A program made the translations under genes and the position numbers. Below are positions 17,214-25,821 of a stretch of DNA of 50,230 nucleotides, in pieces. Position 1 is the first letter of the stretch. Each line of letters opens with the position of its first letter. The notes under the pieces were generated by a model. That model worked only from the letters and a program-made list of their open reading frames with translations, had not been told where the DNA came from and did not search any database. The DNA is from an uncultured Burkholderiales bacterium (GTDB taxonomy: Bacteria; Pseudomonadota; Gammaproteobacteria; Burkholderiales; Casimicrobiaceae), in contig CALDYQ010000056.1 of assembly GCA_937944385.1 (NCBI GenBank), forward strand, positions 1 through 50,230, written 5' to 3'.

Positions 17214-18035
17214 TCACTTGCCCTCGATGAAGGCCAGGAGCTTCATGAGCCTGTCGTCTTCGCTCGTATCGAATCCGGTGATGCCAAGCGCTTTCCGGAT
17301 GGGCGATTCGGCGTCGACAGAGGCCGCACGGAGCGCTTCACGAATTTTTGCGATCTGCGGCGGCGAGATCGTCTTTTTTGCGATGAGCGGCAGATAGGGC
17401 CGTGGCGCGCTCTTCCAGAGGATGACGCCACCGCTCTTTTCCCAGTTACGGGCCACCGAGGAATAGGAGGCTACGCCGCCGACCGGGAAAAAACCATTCT
17501 CGACCGCATAGCCTACGGCGCCTTGTTCGCTGTGGAACTTGATCGGCCCCGGCGTCACCCCCTCTCGCCGCAGTTCGGCCCGGCAAAAGCGCGCCATGTA
17601 GGAGCGCTCCTCCGGCAAGGCGAGCGGCTTGCTCGTCGCCTCCGTGATCGAGCTCCAGGGCTTGGCGCCTTTCGGACCGATGAACACGCACTGGCCGTCG
17701 GGTTTGGCGGTGGCGATGAGTTGGTAGCCGTGGTCGCGAATGCCGCGCGCCGGGTAGTCACTTGGGCGGGCGATCACGAAATCGGGCCGCTGTTCCGCAA
17801 TCGCCTGGGCGAGCAATTCGAAATCCCGCGCGACCAAGACTCGAACCGGCGCACCAATCGCCTTGCCGATCAGTTGCGCAAGCGGCTCGTATCGCCCTTG
17901 GACGATTGCCGCATCCTGCCCGCCTGAAGTGCCTTCGCTCACGAGCAAGGTGAGCGCCTGTGCCGATGACACGGCGCATCCAAACAAGGCCAGAGCGAAC
18001 CCTCGACGAACCCAAGCCGCAAAGAACCGCCTCAT
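17214..18035 (-). CDS. PhnD-like periplasmic substrate-binding protein
   Basis: This 273-residue exported protein has a signal peptide ending around SSAQA. The mature part starts LTLLVSEGTSGGQD and contains YEPLAQLIGKAIG and FVIARPSDYPARG, features of the PhnD/SsuA/transferrin-fold (PF12974-type) binding proteins. Such proteins bind phosphonates, phosphite or other small anions for ABC import, or act as sensor inputs. No ABC transporter genes lie next to it, so the ligand is open. The start at 18035 is supported by a strong GGAGGGAGG ribosome-binding site. It follows gspF by 111 bp on the same strand. Confidence 0.75.
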   Translation of the reverse strand: MRRFFAAWVRRGFALALFGCAVSSAQALTLLVSEGTSGGQDAAIVQGRYEPLAQLIGKAIGAPVRVLVARDFELLAQAIAEQRPDFVIARPSDYPARGIRDHGYQLIATAKPDGQCVFIGPKGAKPWSSITEATSKPLALPEERSYMARFCRAELRREGVTPGPIKFHSEQGAVGYAVENGFFPVGGVASYSSVARNWEKSGGVILWKSAPRPYLPLIAKKTISPPQIAKIREALRAASVDAESPIRKALGITGFDTSEDDRLMKLLAFIEGK

Positions 18036-18146
18036 CGCATCCTCCCTCCCATCCGCCCGATCGGTTTGCACCACCTGCTCATCGCGCGCAGAGCGCCCCG
18101 GGAATTATCCGGCACCGGAAGCCAAATTCGGCGGATGCACGCAAGC

Positions 18147-19367
18147 TCAGCGCACGGCCGAGTTGAGCGTGACGATCGGCAACATCACCGCGAGCACGAG
18201 CGTGAGCACGATCGCGCCCAGCACGACGATCATGACAGGTTCCACGAGCGCGGCAAGCCACTGCACGCGCTGTTCGAGTGCCTGCCGCTTCAACTCGACC
18301 GCCTTGTCGAGTGCGCGGGCGAGTTCACCCACCGCCTCGCCCTGCTGCATGAGCTCGAGCGTCATCGCATCGAAGGCGTCCGCATCCCGAAACGCGGCCG
18401 TGACCGCCCGCCCGCGCACGAGCGCATCCCGTGCCGCAAGCAGCCGGCTGCGCATGTCCTCGGTCGGTGCCACGCGGGCAGCGACCGCGGTTGCCTGCGG
18501 GAGCGGCACCGCCCCGCGGACGAGCAGCGCCAGCGCCGCGAGCGTGCGCACAGCCGCGGCGCGCACGCGCAGGTCGCCGACCCATGGCAGACGCGCAAGG
18601 ATCGCCTCGCGCCTGAAACGCGACATCCTTCGCCACGCGAACACAGCCGCGATCGAGAGGAGGGCGAGCGACGTCCCGATCGGCAGTGCCTGGTCGCGCA
18701 GGATGTTGCCGAGACCGATGAGCACCCGCGTCAACCAAGGCAGGCTCTGCCCGGACTGGCTGAAGGCCGCCACGATCTGCGGCAGCACGAACACGAAGAG
18801 AGCGGCGATGACCGCGAGCGCGACCACCCCCACGAGGGCTGGATAGACGAGCGCGCCCACGAGCCGGCCACGCAGCACGTTGGCAGCTTCGAAATCGTCT
18901 GCGAGGCGATTGAGCACGGTCGGCAGGGCGCCGGAGGTCGCCCCCGCACTGACGACCTCGCGCGCGACTTCGGGCAAGAGCGTCTCCGCCCGGGCAAACG
19001 CCGCTTCGAGCGGGGCACCGGAGCCGAGCGCGGCGACGACCGCCGAGAGCTCGGCAGCCACACGCGCATTCGGACTGTTGGCGGCCACGGCAGAGAGCGC
19101 ATCCGGCAGCGTGACCCCGCCGTCGATCAGGCCGGCCAACTGGCGCATGGCGAGCGCACGGTCAGCCGCGCGGATCCGACCACGAACCCGTTCCGGCACG
19201 ACCTCACCGAGGTCGTCGAGGCTCACCGGCGTGAGTCCCCGCGCGGCCAGCAGCTTGAGCGCGGTACGCTCGTCGGTGGCGATCAGGCTCTCACTCGTGC
19301 GGCTGCCGTCGGCCCGGACGGCCACGGCGCGGTATTGACGTCGGCGTGCGGGGAGCGAAGCGCTCAC
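18147..19367 (-). CDS. gspF: Type II secretion inner membrane protein GspF
   Basis: This 406-residue polytopic protein is the platform that connects the GspE motor to the pseudopilus. Two repeated GspF domains are visible. The first starts RQLAGLIDGGVTLPDAL and the second LALLVRGAVPLPQATA. The closing membrane segment is VEPVMIVVLGAIVLTLVLAV. The EGEAVGELARAL-like motif (QQGEAVGELARAL) is also present. It starts with GTG at 19367, overlapping the gspE stop by four bases (GTGA). It is the last of the three gsp genes in the window. Confidence 0.93.
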   Translation of the reverse strand: MSASLPARRRQYRAVAVRADGSRTSESLIATDERTALKLLAARGLTPVSLDDLGEVVPERVRGRIRAADRALAMRQLAGLIDGGVTLPDALSAVAANSPNARVAAELSAVVAALGSGAPLEAAFARAETLLPEVAREVVSAGATSGALPTVLNRLADDFEAANVLRGRLVGALVYPALVGVVALAVIAALFVFVLPQIVAAFSQSGQSLPWLTRVLIGLGNILRDQALPIGTSLALLSIAAVFAWRRMSRFRREAILARLPWVGDLRVRAAAVRTLAALALLVRGAVPLPQATAVAARVAPTEDMRSRLLAARDALVRGRAVTAAFRDADAFDAMTLELMQQGEAVGELARALDKAVELKRQALEQRVQWLAALVEPVMIVVLGAIVLTLVLAVMLPIVTLNSAVR

Positions 19368-20863
19368 TGCTCGGTCACGCGCAAGAGTTCCGTAAGCGTC
19401 GTTTCGCCGGAGGCGAGATGCCGCACCCCATCGGCAAGCAGCCCTGGCCAGCCACCCTGCTCGGGCGAGGCAGCGAGCGCTTCGAGCTCGGTGTCCGGCG
19501 CACGCTCGTGAATGGCGGTAGCGATCGCAGGCGTTACCGGGAGCCAGCGGTAGATGCCCAATCGCCCGCGCCAGACCCGCTCGCGCCCCGGCCCTTCCAG
19601 CGGATCAGCCAGACGTTCGGGAAGCGCTTCCGCGGCGATACCGCGCGAGCCGAGCAGCGCTTTCTCGGCCTCGGTGATCGGCCGCCAGGCACGCGCCTCG
19701 GGCGCGAGTCGCCGCACGAGGCGCTGCGCGAGCACGCCGCGCAGGCAGGAGGCGAGCAGATAGGGCTCGACGCCCATGTCGGTCAGGCGGGTGACGGCCG
19801 CACCCGCCGAATTCGTGTGCAGCGAGGCGAGCACGAGATGCCCAGTGAGCGAGGCTTGTACGGCGATCTCCGCGGTCTCGCGATCGCGGATCTCGCCCAC
19901 GATGATGACGTCCGGATCGTGGCGGAGAATCGAGCGCAGCGCCCGCGCGAAGTCGAGCTCGATGCGCGCATTGACCTGCGTCTGTGCCACGCGGTCCATC
20001 GCGTACTCCACCGGATCCTCCACGCTCACCACATTGAGGCGCTCGCGGTCGAGCCCAGCCACGAGCGCGTAGAGCGTGGTCGTCTTGCCCGCCCCCGTCG
20101 GGCCGGTGACGAGGATCATGCCGTGGGGTGCGGCCACTGCCGACTTGAGCGCCTGCGCAGTCTGCTCCGCCATACCGAGCGTGGCTAGATCGAGCTTGAC
20201 TGCAGCGCTATCGAGCAGGCGCAGCACCGCCCGTTCGCCATGCTGGGTGGGTAAGGTCGCCACACGGACGTCCACCCGCCTCCCGCCCACGAGCACACGC
20301 AGGCGGCCGTCCTGGGGCAGGCGGCGCTCGGCCAGGTCGAGCCGGGCCAGCACCTTGGCGCGTGCGATGAGGCTTTGGTATGTGCCCGCATCGACCGTGG
20401 TCACGTCCGCGAGTACGCCATCGATTCGGCGACGAATGCGCCCCCCGTGCTCGGTCGCATCCAGATGGATGTCCGAGGCACCCAATGCGAGCGCATCGCG
20501 GATCAGCCCGGCGAGTTGCTCGATCGCCCCGCCTTGGTCACGAGCGGAGAGGAGGTCGATCTCGTCGGGCGCGATCGAGGGGGCGTCCGATGCCGCCCGA
20601 TCGGGACCGTCATTGGCCGCGGGCGCAGCACCCGCGTAGGTCTGGGTGAGAAGCAACGAGAAGCGATCCTCGGCCACGGGCTGCGCGGAGAGTGGTCGAC
20701 CGATTCGCGCACGTGCTGCTGCGAGGCTGGCCGCCGTGGCATGTGGCGCCGTGAGCACGTTGACCGCGCCGCCTGCTTCGCCGACCACGAGGACGCCGAG
20801 CTCGCGTGCAAGATCCGGCGGCAGGAGGTCGCGCAGATTCATACCGGACCCCGAAAGTCGCAT
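19364..20863 (-). CDS. gspE: Type II secretion ATPase GspE
   Basis: This 499-residue hexameric ATPase drives pseudopilus assembly. Walker A GPTGAGKT is at 254-261, the Asp box VEDPVEYAMD follows, and Walker B VIIVGEIRD is at 319-327. The His box is GHLVLASLHTNSA. The C-terminal region lacks the two CxxC pairs (zinc-binding tetracysteine) that most GspE proteins carry between about residues 390 and 430; no CxxC occurs there at all. The start at 20863 overlaps the gspD stop; an ATG seven codons later (MNLRDLLPPD) is also possible. Confidence 0.93.
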   Translation of the reverse strand: MRLSGSGMNLRDLLPPDLARELGVLVVGEAGGAVNVLTAPHATAASLAAARARIGRPLSAQPVAEDRFSLLLTQTYAGAAPAANDGPDRAASDAPSIAPDEIDLLSARDQGGAIEQLAGLIRDALALGASDIHLDATEHGGRIRRRIDGVLADVTTVDAGTYQSLIARAKVLARLDLAERRLPQDGRLRVLVGGRRVDVRVATLPTQHGERAVLRLLDSAAVKLDLATLGMAEQTAQALKSAVAAPHGMILVTGPTGAGKTTTLYALVAGLDRERLNVVSVEDPVEYAMDRVAQTQVNARIELDFARALRSILRHDPDVIIVGEIRDRETAEIAVQASLTGHLVLASLHTNSAGAAVTRLTDMGVEPYLLASCLRGVLAQRLVRRLAPEARAWRPITEAEKALLGSRGIAAEALPERLADPLEGPGRERVWRGRLGIYRWLPVTPAIATAIHERAPDTELEALAASPEQGGWPGLLADGVRHLASGETTLTELLRVTEQ

Positions 20864-22962
20864 CAGCGCGACACGGGCGCGCCCAGCGGTAGCGCGGGCA
20901 ACTGCACCGGCGGCAGCGGCGGCCGCGATTCGGGGGTGATGGCCTCCTGCTCGAGGCCGAGCAGCCGGTAGCGCTCGTTCGATAGCGCGCCCAACTGCGC
21001 AGCGTTCCGCAGCACTGTGGGCCGCAGGAAGATCATGAGATTGGTCTTCTGCCGCTTGCGGGTGTCGTAGCGAAACAGGCTGCCCACGAGCGGCGCATCG
21101 CCCAGCAAAGGCACCTTGTCCTCGGCGTTGGTGTAACCCTCCTGCAGAAGCCCGCCCAGGACGACGATCTGCCCATCCTCGACGAGCACCGTGCTTTCGA
21201 GCACACGCTTGTTGATGTTGGCAAGCCCGACCGCGACTGCTGCCGACTCGACGATGTTCGAGACTTCCTGATAGAGCTGGAGCCGGATCGAGCCGCCCTC
21301 GGTGATGAGCGGCCGGACCTTGAGCGTGAGTCCCACGTCACGCCGCTCGATCGTCTGGAACGGGGTGACCGAGTTGCTCCCGCCAGTCTGCGCGTATTGG
21401 CCGGTCAGGAAGGGCACGTTCTGCCCGCCGGAGAAGCGCGCCTCCTCGTTGTCGAGCGTGAGCAGGGTGGGCATCGACAGGACATTCGCCTGCAGATCGT
21501 TCTGCAGCGCCCGCGCGAGCAGCCCGAGATTGGTGATCTGCGTCTTGCCGATGGTGAGCGCCCCGCGGACGATGCCGACGTTGAGCCCGCGCCCGACGCT
21601 CGGCGGATCGGTCGCGATGCCGAGGATGTTCTGCCCTGCCGCGCCGAAGTTTGTGCCGCCAAAGCCCTGGGTCGCCGACTTCGCAAGCGCATCGAGCGCC
21701 TGCCACTGGATGCCGAACTCGGCCGCCCGATCGGCCTGCACTTCGACGATCAGCGCCTCGACGAACACCTGCGCACGCCGCACGTCGAGCTGTTCGATCA
21801 CGGCGCGAAGGTTGTTGTAGATCGCCGTGGGCGCCGAGATCACGAGTGCATTGATGGTCGGATCCGGATACACGGTGGCGCCACCCGCGCTGAAGGCTGC
21901 CTGCGGGCCCGTGTGGGCGCTCGTCGTGAGCGCGGGTACGGGCTGGGCACCCGCGAATGCGGCGGCTGCGGCCGCAAGCGAAGGCGACGCCGGAGCACTG
22001 GCGGCCGGTGCCACCGTCGGGGCAGGCAGCAGCGACGAGCTGGACGAGCTCATCGACGACCCGTTGCCGTTGGACCCGGACGCCGCCTCTGCGCCGAGCA
22101 CCCGGCGCAACGTCTGTGCGACCTGGGCCGCATCGGCGTGCTTGAGATAGACGATGCGCAGGTTGCCCGGTGCAGCCGACGGGCGGTCGAGCTGTTCGAT
22201 CAGCGCCTTCGCCCGCGCGAGGCGTTGAGCGTCGTCACTGCGCAGAATCACGGCGTTGCTGCGCGCATCCGCCGCAAACACGATCCGCTCGCGCGGCTCC
22301 GTGCCCGCGTCGGCAAACATCCGAGAGAGCGTGGCCACCATGTCCACCGCGCTCGCGTGGGAGAGGGTGATGAGCTCGGGCGCAGAAACCGTCGGCACAT
22401 CGAGCCGCTCGATCATGGCTTCGACGCGTCGGATGTTGTCACCATAGTCAGACAAGATCAACGCGTTGCCCGGCGGATAGACCACCACCGCGCTGTTGGC
22501 CGAGATGAGCGGACGGACCGCATTGGCAATCTGTGCGGCGCCTTGGTTGATGATCGGAATCACCCGGGTGATCACCGCGCCGGTCGCACTGCCACCTACC
22601 GGTGCGGGCAGCGTCTTGGCATCCACCTCAGGCACCAGCCGCACGATGTTGCCCGCGCCCTCGACTGCGGCGAAACCGTTCATGCGCAAGGCGGCGAGGA
22701 AGGTGGGATAAGCGAGCGCAGGCGAGATGCCGCGCGCCGACTGGATGTTGATCTTCCCCTTCACGCGCGGGTCGAGTACGAACGTCTTGCCGGTCAGCTC
22801 ACCGATCGCCTTGGCCACGACATCGATGTCCGCGTCCACGAAGTTGAGGGTGACCGGCGACTGAGCGCTCGTCGCAACGGGCGCGAGCAGAAGTAGGGCG
22901 AGTGCCCATGCGCGAAGAGATACGGCGAGCGCGTGACAGAGCCGGAAAGCAGAAGGCGGCAT
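20863..22962 (-). CDS. gspD: Type II secretion outer membrane secretin GspD
   Basis: This 699-residue protein forms the outer membrane channel. The signal peptide is about 1-33 (starting MPPSAFRLCHALAV and ending VATSAQ). The N0 domain begins VTLNFVDADIDVVAKAIGEL. N1-N3 domains follow, with a Ser/Gly/Ala-rich insertion at about 305-365. The secretin core carries NVPFLTGQYAQTGG and STVLVEDGQIVVLGGLLQEG. The ATG at 22962 is the only start that places a signal peptide at the N-terminus; the open frame reaches further upstream without support. gspD-gspE-gspF are coupled; the other gsp genes are not in the window. Confidence 0.95.
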   Translation of the reverse strand: MPPSAFRLCHALAVSLRAWALALLLLAPVATSAQSPVTLNFVDADIDVVAKAIGELTGKTFVLDPRVKGKINIQSARGISPALAYPTFLAALRMNGFAAVEGAGNIVRLVPEVDAKTLPAPVGGSATGAVITRVIPIINQGAAQIANAVRPLISANSAVVVYPPGNALILSDYGDNIRRVEAMIERLDVPTVSAPELITLSHASAVDMVATLSRMFADAGTEPRERIVFAADARSNAVILRSDDAQRLARAKALIEQLDRPSAAPGNLRIVYLKHADAAQVAQTLRRVLGAEAASGSNGNGSSMSSSSSSLLPAPTVAPAASAPASPSLAAAAAAFAGAQPVPALTTSAHTGPQAAFSAGGATVYPDPTINALVISAPTAIYNNLRAVIEQLDVRRAQVFVEALIVEVQADRAAEFGIQWQALDALAKSATQGFGGTNFGAAGQNILGIATDPPSVGRGLNVGIVRGALTIGKTQITNLGLLARALQNDLQANVLSMPTLLTLDNEEARFSGGQNVPFLTGQYAQTGGSNSVTPFQTIERRDVGLTLKVRPLITEGGSIRLQLYQEVSNIVESAAVAVGLANINKRVLESTVLVEDGQIVVLGGLLQEGYTNAEDKVPLLGDAPLVGSLFRYDTRKRQKTNLMIFLRPTVLRNAAQLGALSNERYRLLGLEQEAITPESRPPLPPVQLPALPLGAPVSR

Positions 22963-23026
22963 GAGAGGTTGGCGCACGGCCCGGCATGGAGCAAGGCGCG
23001 TGGGGATGCGCGTGATGCCAGAATCG

Positions 23027-23049
23027 AAAAAAAACTGAAAAATCAGTTT
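23027..23049 (-). terminator. AT-rich intrinsic terminator upstream of gspD
   Basis: The minus strand reads AAACTGA-TTTT-TCAGTTT followed by a run of T residues: a 7-bp stem with an uninterrupted U tract. It would end transcription coming from the lipoprotein gene at 23247 and separate it from gspD. The stem is weak in GC. The rest of the 22963-23246 gap shows no gene. Confidence 0.55.
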
Positions 23050-23246
23050 AGCACCGGGCTGTGACGCGTCCTTCCGTGGCGTCTTTCTGTAGCGTCCTTC
23101 TGTGCGCTTGGCAGGCAATGCGGGCCGCACGCCAGGCGCCAGGACGGGTAAGCGAGCTGTCAAAGTCCTAGCGCAGGTCGTCCGGCGAGAAGATCGAGGG
23201 TCGCTCGTGGCGGCGTCCGTCGCACGCGGCTCCATTCATGCCGGGC

Positions 23247-23753
23247 TCACCCTGCATTGAGACGGATTCGCGTCACCTGCTTGTCGTACTCCCGCTCGAC
23301 CTCGGGTGTGATCTCCACGCCATCGAACCGGATCACTTTGCCCCCTCCGCGACGACAGGCATCGCGCTCATACTGGCACGGGCCCATCGCCGGGTGACGC
23401 GAGCAAACCCGTTCGGTGCCGGGCGGAAGCACGATCGGCGTGCCCGAGTCCGCGCCGGGCTTGACGCACCGGTAGCGCGCCTGGCCGCTCGGCGTGGGTG
23501 CTGCCGCGAGCGCGATCGCGGCCGCGGACGGCGCGGACTTCCAATCCGGAGGCGGCGGTTCATCCGGCCAGGTCTCTGGCGGTTGGGGCTTCACTTCGAC
23601 GACCGGCGGGGCGGGCGGCGGCGGGGCGGTCACGGTGGGCGCGGGCGGCGTCTCCTTGACCGTCGTCGGCGCGCACGCCGTGATCGCTGCGGCCAAAATC
23701 AGGCCCAGGGCGCCGACCGAGACGCGGTCAAGCAGACGGAATGAAGTTTTCAT
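23247..23753 (-). CDS. Hypothetical lipoprotein, Pro-rich
   Basis: This is a 168-residue predicted lipoprotein. The signal peptide ends in the lipobox AITAC, and mature Cys at about residue 27 would be lipidated. A Pro/Ala/Val-rich linker follows (about 35-65). The C-terminal domain holds four cysteines in RYRCVKPG, ERVCSRHP, GPCQYERDAC, likely as two disulfides. I do not recognise the domain. The ATG at 23753 lies 26 bp inside the 3' end of the YkgJ gene, so the two overlap and are probably co-expressed. Gram-negative envelope location is inferred from the lipobox. Confidence 0.7.
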   Translation of the reverse strand: MKTSFRLLDRVSVGALGLILAAAITACAPTTVKETPPAPTVTAPPPPAPPVVEVKPQPPETWPDEPPPPDWKSAPSAAAIALAAAPTPSGQARYRCVKPGADSGTPIVLPPGTERVCSRHPAMGPCQYERDACRRGGGKVIRFDGVEITPEVEREYDKQVTRIRLNAG

Positions 23754-24099
23754 CGCCCTGATGCTTCCGTTCGAATCGGATGAAGTTGTAGTAACCACAG
23801 GTGCTACCGTTCGGATAATCGCGGCAGACTTGGGGCCGACCGGTGTAGATCGTGCACCGTCGCTCGCTGCGGTCGAAGAACAGGCAAATCGATTTGTAGA
23901 CATGATCCTTGCGATGCCGGAGCACCCGAATGCGCTCGCCCTCGTGCGTGACCTCGCGCGTGAAGCGGGTCGTCGCCTCGGCCGCGGTGATGCCGTGGTA
24001 CCGCGCCAGACGCCGGATGTCCGACGGCTTCGTCTCGATGTAGTCGTAGCTGCAGCAGTAGCCGGGACAGCGGCCGCAGTCGTAGCGAATCTCTGGCAT
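23728..24099 (-). CDS. YkgJ-family cysteine cluster protein
   Basis: This 123-residue protein has the eight-cysteine pattern of the zinc/iron-chelating YkgJ family (formerly UPF0153). Cys8, 11, 15 and 16 are in YDCGRCPGYCC, Cys72 and 82 are mid-protein, Cys92 is in the diagnostic RPQVCRDYP, and Cys101 is last. The family is thought to bind a metal or Fe-S cluster; the function is unknown. A ribosome-binding site (GGAG) sits eight bases before the ATG at 24099. It is divergent from the next gene with only 12 bp between start codons. It overlaps the downstream lipoprotein gene by 26 bp. Confidence 0.88.
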   Translation of the reverse strand: MPEIRYDCGRCPGYCCSYDYIETKPSDIRRLARYHGITAAEATTRFTREVTHEGERIRVLRHRKDHVYKSICLFFDRSERRCTIYTGRPQVCRDYPNGSTCGYYNFIRFERKHQGDENFIPSA

Positions 24100-24111
24100 C
24101 GTCAGGGCTCC

Positions 24112-25116
24112 ATGCGGCGCATGATAGTCGAGCAGCCGTCACGCCGAAAGACGTATCGGTGGCGCAGGCTGATCGCGGCGCTCGCGAGCGTGTCCGGCCT
24201 GACGGCTGTCGCCGAAGGTCCAGCCGAGCGTGTGGCGACCTTCGCTTCACGCGAACTCGTGGACGTGCTCTGGCTCGACACCGAACCAACCCGATCCGAA
24301 CTGCGGGTGCTCGTCTCGGGGCCGCGTGCCGATGCGCCCGGGCTCTACCGCGTCACCTCCAATGCCGCAGGTCGCGTATCGCTCGCTCGGCTCTGTCGGC
24401 TCGTCGGCCGCGCGCACCTGTCTTTCGACCGCCGTCACCTGCTCGCCCTGTCGCTCGAGCGCCCTCGACCGCGCCTCGAGGTACGGGATCTGCACACCTG
24501 CCGAGTGATGCTGAGCGTCCCGGTACCGCAGAAAACCTTCGATTTCGACGCCACATCGCATCATGTGGTTGCGGCCGCACGCAGCGAAGATGGCGCGACC
24601 GAGCTTCGGTTGTTCGACGCGCGCGGCCGGCTCGAGAGGGTGCTCGACACCGATCGTAACGTCGAACTCGGCTTCGATCCCGGCGGTCGGGTCCTGCACA
24701 ACTTCGATCGTGCAGCGGCGGGGCCGCGTGCCTACACCGTCCCCGGCCTTCGGCCACGACCAGATGCCGCGCTCTCGGAGGAGGAGACCGCCATTGCGGG
24801 CAGCCGCTGGCGCTGGGTTCGGGCGGGCGAGCAAAGTCGGCTGCGCGATCCATCCAGGCGCCTGCACGATCTCCCCCAAGCCGTCTCGCTCGACCGACCG
24901 CTTGCAATGAGCCGCAATGCGCGCTTTGTGCTCACCTACCACCACGATGGCGGCGTCGGCCGCCTGCGCAAGGTCGATCGCTCGACTGGCCACGTGATCG
25001 AGGTCGGCAGGGGCTCCATCGATTCGGCCGCAGTGAACGCGACAGGAACCCTCATCGCGTGGATCGATCGCGAAGCGGATGATCGCGTGACCCTCTGGCG
25101 CAACCGCCAACCGTGA
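24112..25116 (+). CDS. Hypothetical exported protein, possible beta-propeller
   Basis: This 334-residue protein of unknown function has an Arg-rich start and a hydrophobic segment (RRLIAALASVSGLTAVAEG) that looks like a signal peptide or anchor. The rest is made of short strands with recurring elements: LRVLVSGPRAD, LLALSLERPRPRLEVRDL, TELRLFDARGRLERVLD and ARFVLTYHHDGGVGRLRKVD. This pattern resembles a WD40-like or YVTN beta-propeller, but no exact repeat signature is clear. Starts at 24112 and 24121 are both possible. The gene is divergent from ykgJ and runs toward the Yip1-like gene. Coding bias matches the neighbours. Confidence 0.6.
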   Translation: MRRMIVEQPSRRKTYRWRRLIAALASVSGLTAVAEGPAERVATFASRELVDVLWLDTEPTRSELRVLVSGPRADAPGLYRVTSNAAGRVSLARLCRLVGRAHLSFDRRHLLALSLERPRPRLEVRDLHTCRVMLSVPVPQKTFDFDATSHHVVAAARSEDGATELRLFDARGRLERVLDTDRNVELGFDPGGRVLHNFDRAAAGPRAYTVPGLRPRPDAALSEEETAIAGSRWRWVRAGEQSRLRDPSRRLHDLPQAVSLDRPLAMSRNARFVLTYHHDGGVGRLRKVDRSTGHVIEVGRGSIDSAAVNATGTLIAWIDREADDRVTLWRNRQP

Positions 25117-25214
25117 TGCGTCTGTGCAGATGAAATGGCGGCACGGTGGTGCAATCGCCCCGTGGCTCAATACACTGGTCACACCACCACCTGACCAACC
25201 CGGGGAGTAGAGAC

Positions 25215-25784
25215 ATGGATTTCGGCAAACTGATCGAGCGGGTCAAGAACATCCTGCTCACGCCCAAGACCGAGTGGCCCAAGATCGCGGCCGAACCCGA
25301 CACCGTGGCGGGTCTCTACACGGGCTACGCGCTGATTCTGGCGGCCATCCCGGCGCTCGGCATGCTGATCGGCACCGCCGGCATCGGCTTCCCGATCGCG
25401 ATCCTCACCTACGTGATCACGTTGGTGGTGATCTTCATCGCGAGCCTGATCGTGAACGCCCTTGCGCCGACCTTCAGCGGGCAGAAGGATCCCGTCGCTG
25501 CGCTCAAGGTCGTCGTCTACTCGAGCACGCCAGGCTGGGTGGCCGGCATCTTCAACATCATTCCGTTCGTCGGTCCGCTGATCGCCTTCGTCGCCGGTCT
25601 CTACGGCATCTACGTGCTCTACCTCGGTCTGTCACCGGTCATGAAGAACCCGGAGGAGAAGTCGGTCGGCTACACGGCCCTCATCGTCGTCTGCTACATC
25701 GTGCTCATGATGGTCTTCATGGGCGTGGTCATGTCACTGTTCTTCGGCGCGATGATGGGCGGGGCGATGCTGATGGGTCGCTGA
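25215..25784 (+). CDS. Yip1-domain integral membrane protein
   Basis: This 189-residue protein has about five transmembrane segments after a soluble start MDFGKLIERVKNILLTPKTEW. That opening, including the conserved W in LTPKTEWPKI, and the YGIYVLYLGLSPVMKNP segment are typical of bacterial Yip1-family proteins. Their role is unknown, though some influence cell envelope or transport. The ATG at 25215 is preceded by GGGGAG. The gene converges with the alpha-toroid lipoprotein gene at 25822. Confidence 0.83.
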   Translation: MDFGKLIERVKNILLTPKTEWPKIAAEPDTVAGLYTGYALILAAIPALGMLIGTAGIGFPIAILTYVITLVVIFIASLIVNALAPTFSGQKDPVAALKVVVYSSTPGWVAGIFNIIPFVGPLIAFVAGLYGIYVLYLGLSPVMKNPEEKSVGYTALIVVCYIVLMMVFMGVVMSLFFGAMMGGAMLMGR

Positions 25785-25821
25785 GGCATCGGACCGGAAG
25801 GTTCGGACGCAGCGCGCGCAC

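Noticed and set aside
21397-22896. 499-codon plus-strand open frame opposite gspD
   Set aside because: Antisense shadow of the secretin; repeated Arg/Gly runs mirror the Ser/Ala-rich insertion of GspD.
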